Below are positions 11,240 to 24,286 of a stretch of 64,000 nt of DNA, piece after piece. The notes under the pieces were generated by a model. That model did not search any database, was not told the DNA's origin, and was given only the letters and a program-made list of their open reading frames with translations. Made by a program: the position numbers and the translations under genes. The stretch is from Trematomus loennbergii (lineage: Eukaryota; Chordata; Actinopteri; Perciformes; Nototheniidae): contig JAAOOA010000147.1 of the NCBI GenBank assembly GCA_012861695.1, positions 1,068,510 to 1,132,509 of the forward strand, in the 5' to 3' direction. Within the stretch, counting starts at the first letter, position 1. Each line of letters opens with the position of its first letter.

Positions 11240-11366
11240 CTACTCGTGTGTGTTGGAGGAGGGGCTCTGTAAGGAAGTCTGAAGGAAGGGGCAGATTTTT
11301 TCCGGTTGTGTACTTTCAAATTCGAGCGCACTCGAGCTGGTTTCTCCAAAATTACATACCCCACCT
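11240..11366. mobile_element. Truncated TTAA MITE (one end only)
   Basis: Matches the right-hand end of the complete MITE at 48319-48695 (GTGTGTTGGAGGAGGGGCTC through TACCCCACCT) and is followed by TTAA at 11367-11370. The left end is missing, so this is an old truncated copy. Confidence 0.7.
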
Positions 11367-11527
11367 TTAAGTCATCCATACTAAAGGTTTTGAGTATTCT
11401 TCCCAATGTTAAATATACAATTAAAAACACCTGGACTTGTGCTGCTATCTTGAAGAAGCTCTATAGCTAACATAACCTTATTCATCTCCCATAAAATGCC
11501 ATCTAATGTATCCTCTTTCCCGTTCAG

Positions 11528-13262
11528 TTATTAAAGATGTCGGTGCCATACTGCTCTTGGATGTTCTGGAAAACCTGAGTACCGATGAACTGAACAAATT
11601 CAAATGGTTTCTCGGTCTGAAGATCTTAAAAGGCTGTGATCCAATTCTCACGAGTTACCTGGAGAGCCCTCACCGGCAGGACACTGTGAGCAAGATGATA
11701 CAAAGCTACGGTGAAGAAAACGCTGTCAACATGACTGTTACGATCCTGAGGCAAATGAAACTGAACAACGCTGCAGAGGACTTGCAGAAATCGCACGCAG
11801 GTATGCAGTAGATACATATTGTACTCAGAGATGGCAAAAGTACACACATCCTTTACTCAAGTACTGAAGAAGTACAGATACTCGTGTGTAAAAGTGACTT
11901 TGGTAAAAGTAGAAGTACTGACTAAACTTCTTTACTCAAGTAAAAGTTAAGAAGTAGCCATGGGCTTTGAAATGCACTTCAGTAAAAAGTACCCATAACT
12001 AGCAGCTGTTTTAAAGAGTACCTGACCTCCCTTTATATTAATAGAACAATAATGTCATTGTTAGCTAATGAATGTTTCCATGCTGAACAACGGCAACATG
12101 ACAACGTTTTCATTGGTCCCTCTTCTTTAGAGAAGACCAGGAAATGATGGATACACGGATGTTCAAATCAATAGGCACGCAATGACTCTAAATAATAATG
12201 ATCACGCCACCAAACACACATTCAAACTAAAGTAACCAGCCTGTTTGGAAAACGTGAGAAGTAGCAAGTACAGGTAATTGTGTTAAAAATGTAAGAAGTC
12301 AAAGTAAAAAGTTGTCAGAAAAATAAGTAGTCGAGTTAAGTACTGATACCAGAAAAATGTACTTAAGTACAGTAACAAAGTATTTGTACTCCATTACTTC
12401 CCACCTCTGATTGTACTATACATAAATAGTGTAGCCTACTTACACTATACCTCACAGGATATATATTACTTTTAACTTCCAGCTACTGTACACAATTTTT
12501 GTTCAACTCTTGCTAAAGTGTGTCTCTTATGTCTTCTGATTTTGTTATAGAGGAAACAGCAGCTAAAGGAAAAGTCTCTCGACCACCAATCTCTTCGCCT
12601 GCTTCAGCTCTTCCAACTGGATGGAAATCTCTGCTGATGGTGCAGCTGGTGCCTCCAATCCCAAGGCCCCAATTGCCCCAAATTCTAGGGGTCATTTTGG
12701 CGGTATTATCAACAATGGTACAGGCGGTAATACTGGAGGTACTGCTGGTGGTAATGGTAATATTGGCAGCAATGTTGGAAGCAATGTGGGCCAAAATGTT
12801 GGCGCTGGCGGTAATGTTGGCGGTAAAGTTGGAGGTAAGGTTGGAGGTAATAGTAATGTGACTATCAGTGGTAATGTTGGCAGCAATGTTGGCAGCAATG
12901 TTGGCAGCAATGTGGACAGAAATGCTGGCGATATGTTTGACAGTATTTTTGGCGATGAAGTTGGCGGTAATAGTAATGTGACTATCAGTGGTAATGCTGA
13001 CAGTACTATTGGCAGTAATGTTCGCAGCAATGTAAGCATGAATTCTGACGGTGGTAAAGTTGGGGGAAATAGAAATATGATCATCATTGGCAACGAGGGC
13101 AGCATTGTCGGCAGTAATGTTGGCAGTAATGTTGGCAGTGGTGCTGGTGGTTTTGCTAGCGGTATTGTTGGTGGTAATAGTAATATAATTATCCTTGGAA
13201 ATTCTGGCAGTACTGTTGGGAGTAATGTGGGCAGCAATGTCGGCCCCAAATATTGGCAGTAG
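11528..13262 (+). pseudogene. PYD gene copy D with Gly/Asn-repeat exon (frameshifted)
   Basis: Two exons. Exon 1 (11528-11800) encodes a death-fold pyrin domain: LLLDVLENLSTDELNKFKWF, then SKMIQSYGEENAV and TILRQMKLNNAAEDLQKS. Exon 2 begins at 12551 with the same phase-1 junction used by copies A-C. It carries a Ser/Pro-rich linker and then, one frame over, a long Gly/Asn/Val repeat region. Pyrin domains normally assemble by homotypic filament formation in inflammasomes. Two lesions are apparent: the natural-looking start ATG (11537, reading MSVP) is one base out of frame with the domain, and the frame must change between about 12605 and 12660 to enter the repeats. An alternative acceptor ending at 12645 would restore the second frame. 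No NACHT or LRR domain follows in the window. Confidence 0.7.
11826..12409. mobile_element. hAT-type MITE with 8-bp target duplication
   Basis: Starts CAGAGATGGCAAAAGTAC and ends TACTTCCCACCTCTG, with ATTGTACT duplicated on both sides (11818-11825 and 12410-12417). The interior is A/T-rich with many AAAGTA and AAGTACT motifs and no coding capacity. It lies in the intron between the two exons of PYD copy D. Confidence 0.92.
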
Positions 13263-13381
13263 TGTCAGAATAGATAATAGATAATTACTGGTAATGTTGC
13301 CATGAATGGTGATGGTATTGTTGGCGTTACCAGTAATGTGATTATTATGGGTAATTCTAGCCGTAATGTCGGCAGCAAATA
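12646..13381 (+). repeat. Gly/Asn/Val repeat-coding region with hydrophobic cores
   Basis: A coding-type repeat. Tetrapeptide GSNV runs are separated by cores reading NVTISGN (twice), NMIIIGN and NIIILGN; a further core, NVIIMGN, appears after a frame change near 13250. The stop at 13260-13262 ends the main frame, but homologous units continue in another frame to about 13381. The cores have alternating beta-branched residues followed by G-N, reminiscent of RHIM-like and other functional amyloid motifs. The opposite-strand leucine/proline frame is a shadow. Confidence 0.7.
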
Positions 13382-14289
13382 GTGACAGTTATGCAGTTAT
13401 GTTGTATAAAATGAATCAGTCAGAACCACATTACCCACAGTTAACTATTACTACTTTTACTAGGAGGGCAGTCTGTAAATACGAGAAGATACTTTTCTCA
13501 AACTGATAAAGTAATTGCTTTGTCATCCATTGTTGTTTTGTATTAAGAGAGATATCATATTGACCATGATATACTGTATAAATGATGATTGAGCGATGTC
13601 GGCAGTAATACTGTCAGTATTGTGGTGCAGAAACTAGTCCTAAATCCCAGTTCCCTTGATATAATTGTAATCATGACATAACACTATTTGATTTAAGGTA
13701 CAACCATAGACTGTATATATACAACCAAACAAGTCTTGCCTCGAACGCACTCAACTTGCTTTTTAAGGCATGGTCAAAATGACAAATTGCCAACTTTAAT
13801 AACTTGAGTCGCAATCCATGGTATGTGGTATGTCCCATGTTAGCCACTGTTTACTGTCTGCGTTGTCATCAATTCAAGGAATTTAAATATAATGTATTGT
13901 CATTGAGCAACACAGGGCTGTATATTGCTATAGCAGCGGTTCTGCATTAGTATTTTTTCTTTAGCTTTAGTGCATTGAACTCTCAGAACTGCAAAGGAAT
14001 TAGTTTATCCCTTGATGTAAAGAACACTGTATATTGTTTTTAAAAGTGTAAATATTATTTTTTGTATTATTACTATTGTTATCATTTGCCTGCCATCTCT
14101 ATTAAAGGACCAGTTTAGCCAATCTTCAAACTTATTTTAGAGTGCATCCTTGAAAACAATGGTTTGTTCATATAACTGTATCTGAGCAAACACAGTGAGA
14201 CGTGGTCGAAAGCTATATTTAAAGCTAGTAAGTGGACCTCAATTTGAGATACTTTGTAAGAAAATGTTTTATTTCTTTATCTTCTAGTT
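13382..14289. other. Intergenic, no feature recognised
   Basis: A/T-rich DNA with a few leftover fragments of the Gly/Asn repeat text (for example near 13595-13620, ATGTCGGCAGTAATACTG). No splice-supported exon or complete mobile element was seen. Confidence 0.5.
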
Positions 14290-15478
14290 GTTACTAGCCA
14301 TGCAGATACTTTTTGCATTAATGTCAAACTTGTCTTATTATATTCTCTTGTTTTAAAAGAAACCATTGACTGTAGTTATAATGAAACAATAAAACATTTC
14401 TTTCTACATCCAATCTTAAGTGAGTGCATTTTGTGTCTTTCTGCATTATTATGTATTTTCATGTATTGTTTGTTTGTAATTAAATTAGCAGTAAGTAAAA
14501 GGTTTATCAATTATACACGACAAGAGGTTCTTTGAACAGGATGTTTTTTTATCTTGGATTATTTGGGAAAATTATATTTTGGTTTGTGGGATAAGGTCCG
14601 TCTCCAAGTTTGGCAAATGTCTCATGATTACTTGTGAAATGTTCACGACAAGCATCAATCTTGGAGAGAACACTCATTATTTCTTGCATGCTTATCCATG
14701 TCATAGTTAAAACATTTAGTTCAAGGGAAAACAATTGTAAGATTATGAGATATCAGACTTTTTATTTTCTATATTTATTTATCCTTAAATCTAAATACTG
14801 CTCTATTGTTGTCTTTCAGGTATTCAAATTTGTATTTTCTTTGACTTTTAAAGTGAAAGGAACAGGTGGAACAAATTCTCAGATTTCTCACTTAAGTAAA
14901 AGTAGAAATACTACATTGTATAAATACTTTGTTACAAGTAACTTATTAAGTTATGGCATCATAATATACTGAAAGGAGGCAGATGAACAGATAGACATCA
15001 AAGGGGGCTTGAGCACCTGCCGTAGAATGTACTTTTTTTAAATGTACAAAACAATTAAATTGTCTAACATAAAGCAAAAAAAAAAAAACCTGTGTCTAAT
15101 ACACATTATCTAAAGCTAATGTGTTGCTTTTATAATTGTGTGCCTAATTATGACATGATAGGTTAATTATATTGAACTACATACATTTTAATATCCCTTA
15201 AAACTGTCAGAAAAGTAGATATTTCAGGAATACATTTTATAGTAATAGAAATCGCTGCTGTGCCCTTTTTTGAATTTGGTACGCACAGTCATTTGAGTAC
15301 TTATTGTCCCATTTTAGAATCATATTTATTAAATCAATGGATTATAATAATTCACCCATTAATGTGTTCATCACAGCTGTAAACAGTGGAGCTAATGTAT
15401 TTATTTTATATACTGCTGCTGGATATCTTAACTTTGTATCAAAGTTGATATATTAGATATATTAATATGTTGTATTAA

Positions 15479-15839
15479 AGGTGGGGTAGGTAAGTTTGAG
15501 AAACCGGCTCGAGATCGCTAGAATTTGAAAATACACAACCGGAGAAAATCTGCCACTTCCTCACAGAGCCCCTCCTCCAACACACACGAACGCGCACATG
15601 ACCAATGAGGGCACGAGATAAGTTTGTGCACAGATGGAAGGCTGACAGGCAGGTAGGCCATTCAGTTATTTTAGCCGGGCCGGCTAAAATAATTGGTCGT
15701 GCTTTTTACAGTATTACGGCTTCCACAGATGACATTTTTTTATGGATTTTTTGTCAAAGCACTTATTGTTAAGAGCATTCCATGGAATATAACAAAAAGC
15801 GTATCTCGAGCCGGTTTCTCAAACTTACCTACCCCACCT
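15479..15839. mobile_element. TTAA-flanked palindromic MITE in unit A
   Basis: Terminal inverted repeats AGGTGGGGTAGGTAAGTTTG and its complement, flanked by TTAA at 15475-15478 and 15840-15843. The orthologous position in unit C (TTAA at 59540-59543) is an empty site, so this copy inserted after the units separated. TTAA target choice is the hallmark of piggyBac-type transposases; no transposase is encoded. Confidence 0.92.
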
Positions 15840-15864
15840 TTAACTTATAATGTGAATATGTAAA

Positions 15865-16060
15865 TTACATTACATGTCTCATGTCGCTTTTATCCAAAGC
15901 GACTTACATACTCAATACTGTGGGCAATCCCCACAGGAGCAATTTGGGGTGAAGTGTCTTGCCCAGGGACACAACGACATGCTGACTGCAGTGGGGTTTG
16001 AACCTGTGACCCCCTGATCTGGACACCAACGCTCAACCCACTGCACCACACGCCTCCTCA
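15865..16060 (-). mobile_element. tRNA-derived SINE in unit A
   Basis: On the minus strand the head reads GTGGTGCAGTGGGTTGAGCG (box A-like), followed by GGTTCAAACCCC (box B-like) and then GTCGTTGTGTCCCTGGGCAA. Unit C lacks this block at the same place (about 59565), so it is a unit-specific insertion. Related copies lie at 43163-43235 and 56150-56285. Confidence 0.75.
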
Positions 16061-17617
16061 AAATACCTAATTTTGTTAAATAAATGTAGAGGAGTTGGCT
16101 ACATTGGCTGCAAAAATGTAGTGGAGTAAAAGTATACAAGTAGCAATAAATGGAAATAGTTAAGTAAAGTAAAAGTACCCCAAAATCGGAGTTAAGTAGG
16201 CCTACTGTACTTGAGTAAATGTACTTCAATACATTACACTACTGGAAATGAGCCAAATAAAATGCCTCGGGTTATATTTGATAGCTGGGGTAAGAACTCT
16301 ACACTTCTGAGGAGAAATGTAAACAGTATTGTGTGTATTTATGTATTTGGATCTACACTTGACACTTCCAGCTTCTCTGATTCTCAGTCTGAACTTCCTG
16401 TTACTCAAACCGAAAGTAAAATATTTCGCGGCAGTGAGAGTAGGTACAAGTGAGCTCCTTTTTTCACACGGTAAGACATTTTGGGATTTACATTATTATT
16501 GCTCATTATTGCATTGTTCGGACTCTTGGTTTCCGGTGTGGTCTGTGGTGGTTAAGGTATTTCAGAATACAGATGAGTGGTTAAATTACAGCAGGAGTTT
16601 GTTAAACGGGATGTTGTAACACTTACTGTGTTACACAATGACGGCCTCTGAATGGATATTCATCGTGTTTGTTTTCAGATGTATCTAGGCTTTTTAAATC
16701 GTTTATCCTATTAAGTCATAAAGTTTTATATTATAAAGTTATAAAGTATTTCCGGTTATCGCTTTTTAAACCGTGCCCTTTATATATAGTTAATAAAGTG
16801 TACATAATGTACTTTTTCATATTTATAACATAATGCATTTTAAATGGTTTATCCTTTTGAGATATTGACAGTTAAGAACATTCATCATTTTTATAAAGTA
16901 AATCACTCAGCTGGTGAAAACTGTTGTAAAATGTACAAAAAATAACCCAGATGCATGTCGTCCGGCATTATGGGAAATGTAGTTTTTTTTCCTAACCCAT
17001 ACAGGGGACTACAAGTCAGGATTTGTACCAGACTCTGCTGCTTCAGTTTTGACTGTTAGAACTGTAAATCTTCTTTCTTGTTCATCATTAAATACATGAT
17101 TGCAGAATAAAAAGACGTTTTAGCCCCCTCTTTCACATAGACATTTTTAAACCACATAGCCTATACGAACTTATTTAAATTAAATTAGGCAATAAAACAG
17201 AACAAACTTTACAAGTTAAGATAAATATACCGAGGCAGAAATGTCAATGAATCCCTTTTGTCGAGTCCCCCAATTTCATAATCAATATTACATGTATTCT
17301 GTCCTCAGTGTGTGTCTGAACACAAATCCACAGACTGCTAACAAGCTTCCAGAGAAGGTCAGAGGAGTAAAGTTGAACCCTCTTTACTGTTGTCTTCATT
17401 CTCGTGAAAGTACAATTTAGTAACAAAAAACAGAAATAGAGGAAAATACAAAGTAGCTAAACATGGATGTAAAAATGATAGCAGAAAACAATCTGCAGAA
17501 TGCTGCACTACTCCTGAATGACCACCAGAGGGCACAACAAAGACAGATATATATTTACATATAATAGAGAGGCTACAGCACCCTCATCTGCGAGGCTCCA
17601 CTAGCAATAGTATAGAC

Positions 17618-19066
<1,449 letters not shown>

Positions 19067-19558
19067 GTATAGACTACACTTAGTAATATGAAAATCATGG
19101 CTTTTGTGTACTTGTAATTGTCGATGACTATCTAATATGTTCCCTTTGTGAATGTTTACCTAACTTAATACACATTCTGCAACCAAAAAGTTCATTATTA
19201 AACCTGATTTATATCAGTATTTGTGGGTTGTTTATATTTTAAGTTGCAGTCATAGTCCAGAACATAAGCCCCGGTAAAATTAAGACGTGTGAGGGGGGGT
19301 AATATTCTCATGGTGTAGGTCAGACACTCACAGAGAGAGGAATACCAGACATTATCTGCACTTCCAAGCTCCCTTTGTCTTGCATTTGCTGCTACACACT
19401 AATACAGAGAAACAGAAAATAAATTGCACCATACAGACCTATACCTAATTGCACAGAAATGTACAGATTTATTACAGAAGTTGAAGTAGAAATTATTTAT
19501 TCTTTGAATACTAATCTGCAAAATTATTCCCTTCTTTCTACTTTCACAGTGAGCAGAC

Positions 19559-20277
19559 ATGGTGGATGTGCTGCTGCTTGGGACTCTGGAAGACTTGGCA
19601 AAGATGACTTTCGGGATTTTAAGTGGTACCTCAATCAAAAGAACTTGGATGGCTGCAAACCAATTGCTGTGAGCAAACTGGAGGACGCAAGCAGGACGCA
19701 AACTGTGACAGAGATGACCAGCAGCTACGGTGAAGAAATGGCCATGAAGGTGGCTGTTGAGATTCTGAAGAAGATGAAGAACATGAAGGCTGCAGCGGAG
19801 TTGACGAAGAAATATGCAGGTGCAGTGGATGTGTCTTAAATGCACTTATAATATCAGCAATATAAGTGACTTCACGGTTTTCTAATACTGGATTTGTGTA
19901 TTTTGTAAATTGTAATTTGTGTATTTATATACTTTTATCTTTCTCTTTGGCTCTTTACTTATGCTCTAACAATGTTAATTCCCCTCTGTGGGACAAATAA
20001 AGGTATTCTGATTCAGATTTTTAAATATGATTCTGTGCATCTGTATGTTTTATCTGCAGAGATGATCAGAGCTGCATCCTCCTCCTCCTCCTCCTCCTCT
20101 GCTGCTGCTGCTTCACCTTCAGCTGCTTCATCTCCAGCTGCTTCACCTCCAGCTGCTTCACCTCCAGCTGCTTCACCTCCAGCTGCCAACACGATGTCGG
20201 CTCAAAACGAGAGTGTGATCGTCGCTCCGACAGTCACAGGCTCATCTCACACGTTCAACATAACCATCAATAAATGA
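19559..20277 (+). pseudogene. PYD gene copy A (one-base frameshift in exon 1)
   Basis: Exon 1 (19559-19819) starts with ATG GTG GAT 10 bases after a TTTCACAG acceptor, and exon 2 (20060-20277) follows TATCTGCAG. Codons 1-13 (MVDVLLLGTLEDL) match copies B and C. The sequence then reads GACTTGGCAAAG where copy C has GACTTGGGCAAAG, so one G is missing and the frame shifts before FKWYLNQKNL. Exon 1 is 261 bases against 262 in B and C. After the lesion the pyrin-domain frame is well kept through KKYAG. Exon 2 is intact: a Ser8 run, five Ala-Ser-Pro units and the C-terminal VIVAPTVTGSSHTFNITINK. The deletion is in a short G run, so a sequencing error is possible. Confidence 0.8.
19965..20025 (+). 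repeat. LINE-type 3' tail fossil in the PYD intron
   Basis: AATTCCCCTCTGTGGGACAA followed by ATAAAGGTATTCTGATTC is typical of the 3' end of fish non-LTR elements. It is present at the same intron position in copies B (about 29490-29540) and C (about 62150-62180), so it predates the duplications. Confidence 0.55.
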
Positions 20278-21640
20278 GCACAATAAGACAGCACAATAAG
20301 AAATACGGGAATACATATATATATATATTTTGATATTGAGTGACTTTTACTATAGTCCATGAAACCATTACATGTTCCTGGTCAAATTGACATCTTTACC
20401 CGTTAGAGTCCTCCAACAGTGAAAGCCAATTTTCTTTAAGTCTCAATATTTAACATTAATGAGCAGTACACATGATTAATTACACAATTACAATACATGC
20501 TTTGATATATAACCCTGTGTTATAGTTTTAAGCAGATATAAGGAACTTTTTGATGTCTAAAATGCACACCCTATGAACACACATTTCTAATAATACAACA
20601 GTTTTTTATGGTGACTGAGAGGTGCACACACGGGCCAAAAAATGTCCATTAGGAGACATGCGCTGAAGTTTAAAAAAAATAAGAAAACACAAATGTGCCA
20701 AAACTAAGAAACATCTTCACCAACTTGAAGAAACATGCGCAGGGTTTACTCAAAGTGTTGCACAAATTAAACTCTGCAAAGCTGCAAGAAGCTCAAAACA
20801 CAACAGAAATGGGGACACTAAAAAGTGACGCACACAGCTGGGACCGGAGCGCTTGTTGACATTCTGGGATTATAAAGGGGACACACTTGAAAACTCACCT
20901 AAAATGTATGTTTTTTCAGCTTATTTAAACAATGTGATCGCATGATTCTTTCTAATATTATGGCAGATCTGCTGTAAGCTAGCTAGCTAACGTAGCTAAC
21001 CTAGTCATTTTCAATATACTAACAAAACACTAACAATTATGAAACAACGTCAACAAGCGCAACAAGTGTCCCTGGTTTCTATTGTGCTTTGAGATTGAGT
21101 TATAAAGCAATAATTCAATGTCAACATAATGCTTTTCATTCCTTTGTTGTTGTAAAGACCAGAGCAAATCCAAGACTCATGATGACCAAAGATGTGACAA
21201 TGACATGACACAATATCTGACAGAATGTATGTTTGAGACCAAGTATCCATTTAAAAATATGCTATAACAAAATATATTCCAAATAAACAACAAAACAAAA
21301 CATGCAGTGTTTTCATTTCTTGGTTTGCAATACAGTTGAGAGAAGGTTCAGAATAATAGATGTGTAAAGTTATAAACAGTTCAATTTAAAGACGACTTTT
21401 ATACACAGCAGTGAGGCAATAAGAGTGAATACATTCAGTTGTTAAAGCTCAATAATGTGTTTTGATTAAAAAATCTTAAGAATTATAATTTTAAAGTGGT
21501 AGTTTTACTATATTTCTACACATTTAAAGTGTTGATACTAAATGTAAGCAGCTTCATCATAACTGCAGGTGCTTGTAATCTCCTCCTGTCGTCAGCAGGT
21601 GGCGCTGTGGTCTCACATTAATGTGCTGCTGTCTAAAAAA
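20278..21640. other. Non-coding downstream block of unit A
   Basis: No gene seen. The block is shared with 62393-63730 of unit C and is missing from unit B, which breaks off near 29904. Confidence 0.7.
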
Positions 21641-22662
21641 CAGCAGCACATTTTTTCTACATCCAATCTTAAGTGAGTGCATTTTTGTGTCTTTCTGCAT
21701 TATTATGATTATTATGTATTTTCATGTATTGTTTGTTTGTAATTAAATTAGCAGTAAGAAAAAGGTTTATCAATTATACACGACAAGAGGTTCTTTGAAC
21801 AGGATGTTTTTTTATCTTGGATTATTTGGGAACATTATATTTTGGTTTGTGGGATAAGGTCCGTCTCCAAGTTTGGCAAATGTCTCATGTTTACTCGTAA
21901 AATGTTCACTACAAGCATCAATCTGTAAGAGAACACTCCTTATTTCTTGCATGCTTATCCATGTCATAGTTAATAAATTAAGTTTAAGGGAACATAATTG
22001 TAAGATTATGAGATATAATATTTTATTTTCTATATTTATTTATCCTTAAATTAAAATACTGCTCTATTGTTGTTTTTTCAGGAATTACAATTTGTATTTT
22101 CTTTAACTTTTAAAGTGAAAGGAACAGGTGGAACACATTCTCAGATTTCTCACTTAAGTAAAAGTAGAAATACTACATTGTATAAATACTTTGTTACAAG
22201 TAGCTTAAGCACCTGCCGTAGAATGTACTTTTTTTAAATGTACAAAACAATTAAATTGTCTAACATAAAGCAAAAAAATACATAATACATACATAAATAA
22301 TACACATTATCTAAAGCTAATGTGTTGCTTTTATAATTGTGTGCCTAATTATGACATGACATGTTAATTATATTGAACCACACACATTTTAATATCCCTT
22401 AAAATTGTCAGAAAAGTAGATATTCCAGGAATACATTTTTATAGTAACAAAAGTCACTGGTGTGCCTTTTATTGAATTTGGTACGCACAATAATTTGAGT
22501 ACTTATCGTCCCATTTTAGAATCTTATTTATTAAATCAATGGATTATAATAATTCACCCATTAATGTGTTCATCACAGCTGTAAACAGTGGAGCTAATGT
22601 ATTTACTTGATATACTGCTGCTGGATATCTTAACTTCGTATCAAAGTTTATATATTATATAT

Positions 22663-22830
22663 TGTAGAGCCGATGAAAGGGAGTCAGAGGCGGTGTGTTC
22701 AGTATGGAACTCCACACTTTATTATCCATTAGACAGAAGACAAGGTAAGTAACATCTGCTTGTTGCTAATCAAGCTAGCATGAATGACACCAACCCCGTA
22801 CCCTCACTAACGGGTCCGGGTTGCAACACA
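22663..22830 (-). repeat. 3' LTR of the Gypsy element
   Basis: Read on the minus strand it starts TGTTGCAACCCGGACCCG and ends CATCGGCTCTACA, a TG...CA terminus. It is about 166 bases long. No second copy is seen at the other end, and no strong polypurine tract is visible next to it. Confidence 0.55.
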
Positions 22831-22888
22831 ATCATCTCAACGGTGAATTATGTCCCATAACGTGTCACCACACAAGCCCCCCCAGAAA

Positions 22889-23745
22889 TCACCCATAAAC
22901 AAAGTCAGCGTGGCGGGGAGGAACGACAGGTCGACCCCCACGACTCCTGAGCACAGGAGCCGGAAAAACGACCTCTGCATGGACGGCCTCCGGAAGAGGC
23001 GAGACCGGAACAACGGGTCTCAATTCAGTGACAGGGATCAAGGCCGGGGGCCGCCCCCATTGCGGAGGTCGTGCCAGCACCACAGGCTGGCCCAAATCCA
23101 AGTGGGCCGCCTTCACCCGGTCCACCGAGACGTGCTCGGCCTTACCACCCAGGTCGACCACTAGGTGTTTGTCCCCGTGTTCCAAAACCCGGAAAGGTCC
23201 ATCGTAAGGAGGCCGTAGAGGACCCCTGTGCGCATTGTGTCGGATGAAGACGTGCTCTGCCGAGCGGAGATCCGCGGGAACCCGGGACACCTGCGTACCA
23301 TGTTGAGCAGTGGGAATCGGAGCAAAAGTCTCAGCGGCGTCCTGCAGGCAAACCCGCTGCGCCGACGCCGACCAGGGAGCTGACGCGTCAGGGAGGAAAT
23401 CCCCTGGAACCCTCAGCGGCTGACCGTAGACCATCTCAGCCGTGGAACACTGCAGATCTTCCTTAGGCGCGGTCCGCAGGCCCAGCATTACCCAAGGCAG
23501 CTTGTCGACACAATTGCCGTCCTTCAGGCCGGCTCTGAGTGCTGCTTTCATGGAGCGATGGAAACGTTCACAGAGGCCGTTAGCCTGAGGGTGATAAGCG
23601 GTTGTCCTGTGAAGCTTAACCCCCAAACCACAAGTCACGGCGTTCCAAAGCTCAGACGTGAACTGCGAACCCAGTCAGAGGAAATGTCCGACGGGGTGCC
23701 AAACGTCGACACGAGAGGAACCGCCTCCGGCCAACGAGTCGCCCT
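22889..23745 (-). pseudogene. Gypsy integrase, catalytic-core end and C-terminal part
   Basis: Contains the post-core signature AYHPQANGLCERFHRSMKAA, which includes the catalytic glutamate region, followed by the C-terminal SH3-like segment (YDGPFRVLEHGDKHLVVDL). No chromodomain follows. The upstream part of the same integrase lies beyond the inserted LTR at 24292 and above. Confidence 0.88.
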
Positions 23746-23750
23746 GTCCA

Positions 23751-24286
23751 TGTGAGGATCTGCAGTACTTCCTCCTTCTTTTCCCCTTCTGTGTTTGTTT
23801 TGTCTGTTTGTCTGTTTGTCTGTCTTCCTGGCTGGGCGTGGCTGACCTACATTCTGATTCCCGCCAACTCACCTCCGCTGCTGTTGTTCATCTCACTGAT
23901 TGCCACTACTCACCTGCACCTGCTTAAAACCCTGGTTCCCATCCTCAGACTTCGCCAGTTCTTCGTTTATTCTTCAGTGGTAAACTATATGTCCAGGCCT
24001 ACTAGTATTTTTCCTAGTGATTTTTTTATGCTCCTTGTGAAAGGATATCTTTCCTAATCCTGCTTATTTTTCCTGTTCCAGATCCACATATACCCCGCTC
24101 TGCCTGCCACGTCCAGCCTCCCCTCCTGGTCAGTCCAGCTCCACGTCTCCCTTCTATGTGCTCTTCGTCAACTCCTTGCCAGTGTCGTGGACAAAATAAA
24201 GCCCTTTTTGACACTTCACCACTGTCTCAGTTTTAGTGCTTGCATAGCGGGTTCTCATCTCCAGTCACTTCTCGGGAAGCCTAACA
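23751..24286. mobile_element. Solo LTR inserted in the Gypsy integrase
   Basis: A 536-base element with termini TGTGAGGATC and GAAGCCTAACA (TG...CA), flanked by the perfect 5-bp duplication GTCCA (23746-23750 and 24287-24291). The integrase coding text stops at one edge and resumes at the other. AATAAA occurs at 24196. This is the footprint of a second LTR element reduced to one LTR by recombination. Confidence 0.92.

Larger units (their letters stand above)
9001..11240. repeat. Low-complexity region, diverged relative of the right arm
   Basis: No solid gene. Several blocks match right-arm sequence in direct orientation with clear divergence: 10170-10450 resembles 8600-8850 (TAACTTCATATA, AGATCTTTAAA, CTGTATGGG.TGATTGCGC in order), and about 9830-9930 resembles the 6400-6700 block. 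Near 11098-11140 the motif CGATAACACCTCGA with AGCATATCAAAGG resembles inverted text at about 7262-7300 (left copy 1700-1750). Two local copies of one block (9988-10090 and 10785-10885) share TCATATCTAATTTTGTCCGT. Confidence 0.6.
14870..16245. mobile_element. Old hAT-like MITE, interrupted
   Basis: TCTCACTTAAGTAAAAGTAG and ACTTTGTTACAAGTAACT near 14880-14945, and GTAAATGTACTTCAATACAT with CACTACTG at 16215-16243, look like the two parts of a common fish hAT MITE rich in AAGTA motifs. The same parts occur in units B and C, so the insertion predates the duplications. The later MITE and SINE lie between the two parts in unit A. Confidence 0.5.

Noticed and set aside
12692..13249. Minus-strand ORF of 185 codons, Leu/Pro/Thr-rich
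   Set aside because: It is the antisense shadow of the Gly/Asn repeat exon; the plus strand carries splice signals and the PYD link.
14634..14972. 112-codon ORF at the start of unit A
   Set aside because: The frame is broken in units B and C and overlaps old hAT MITE sequence.
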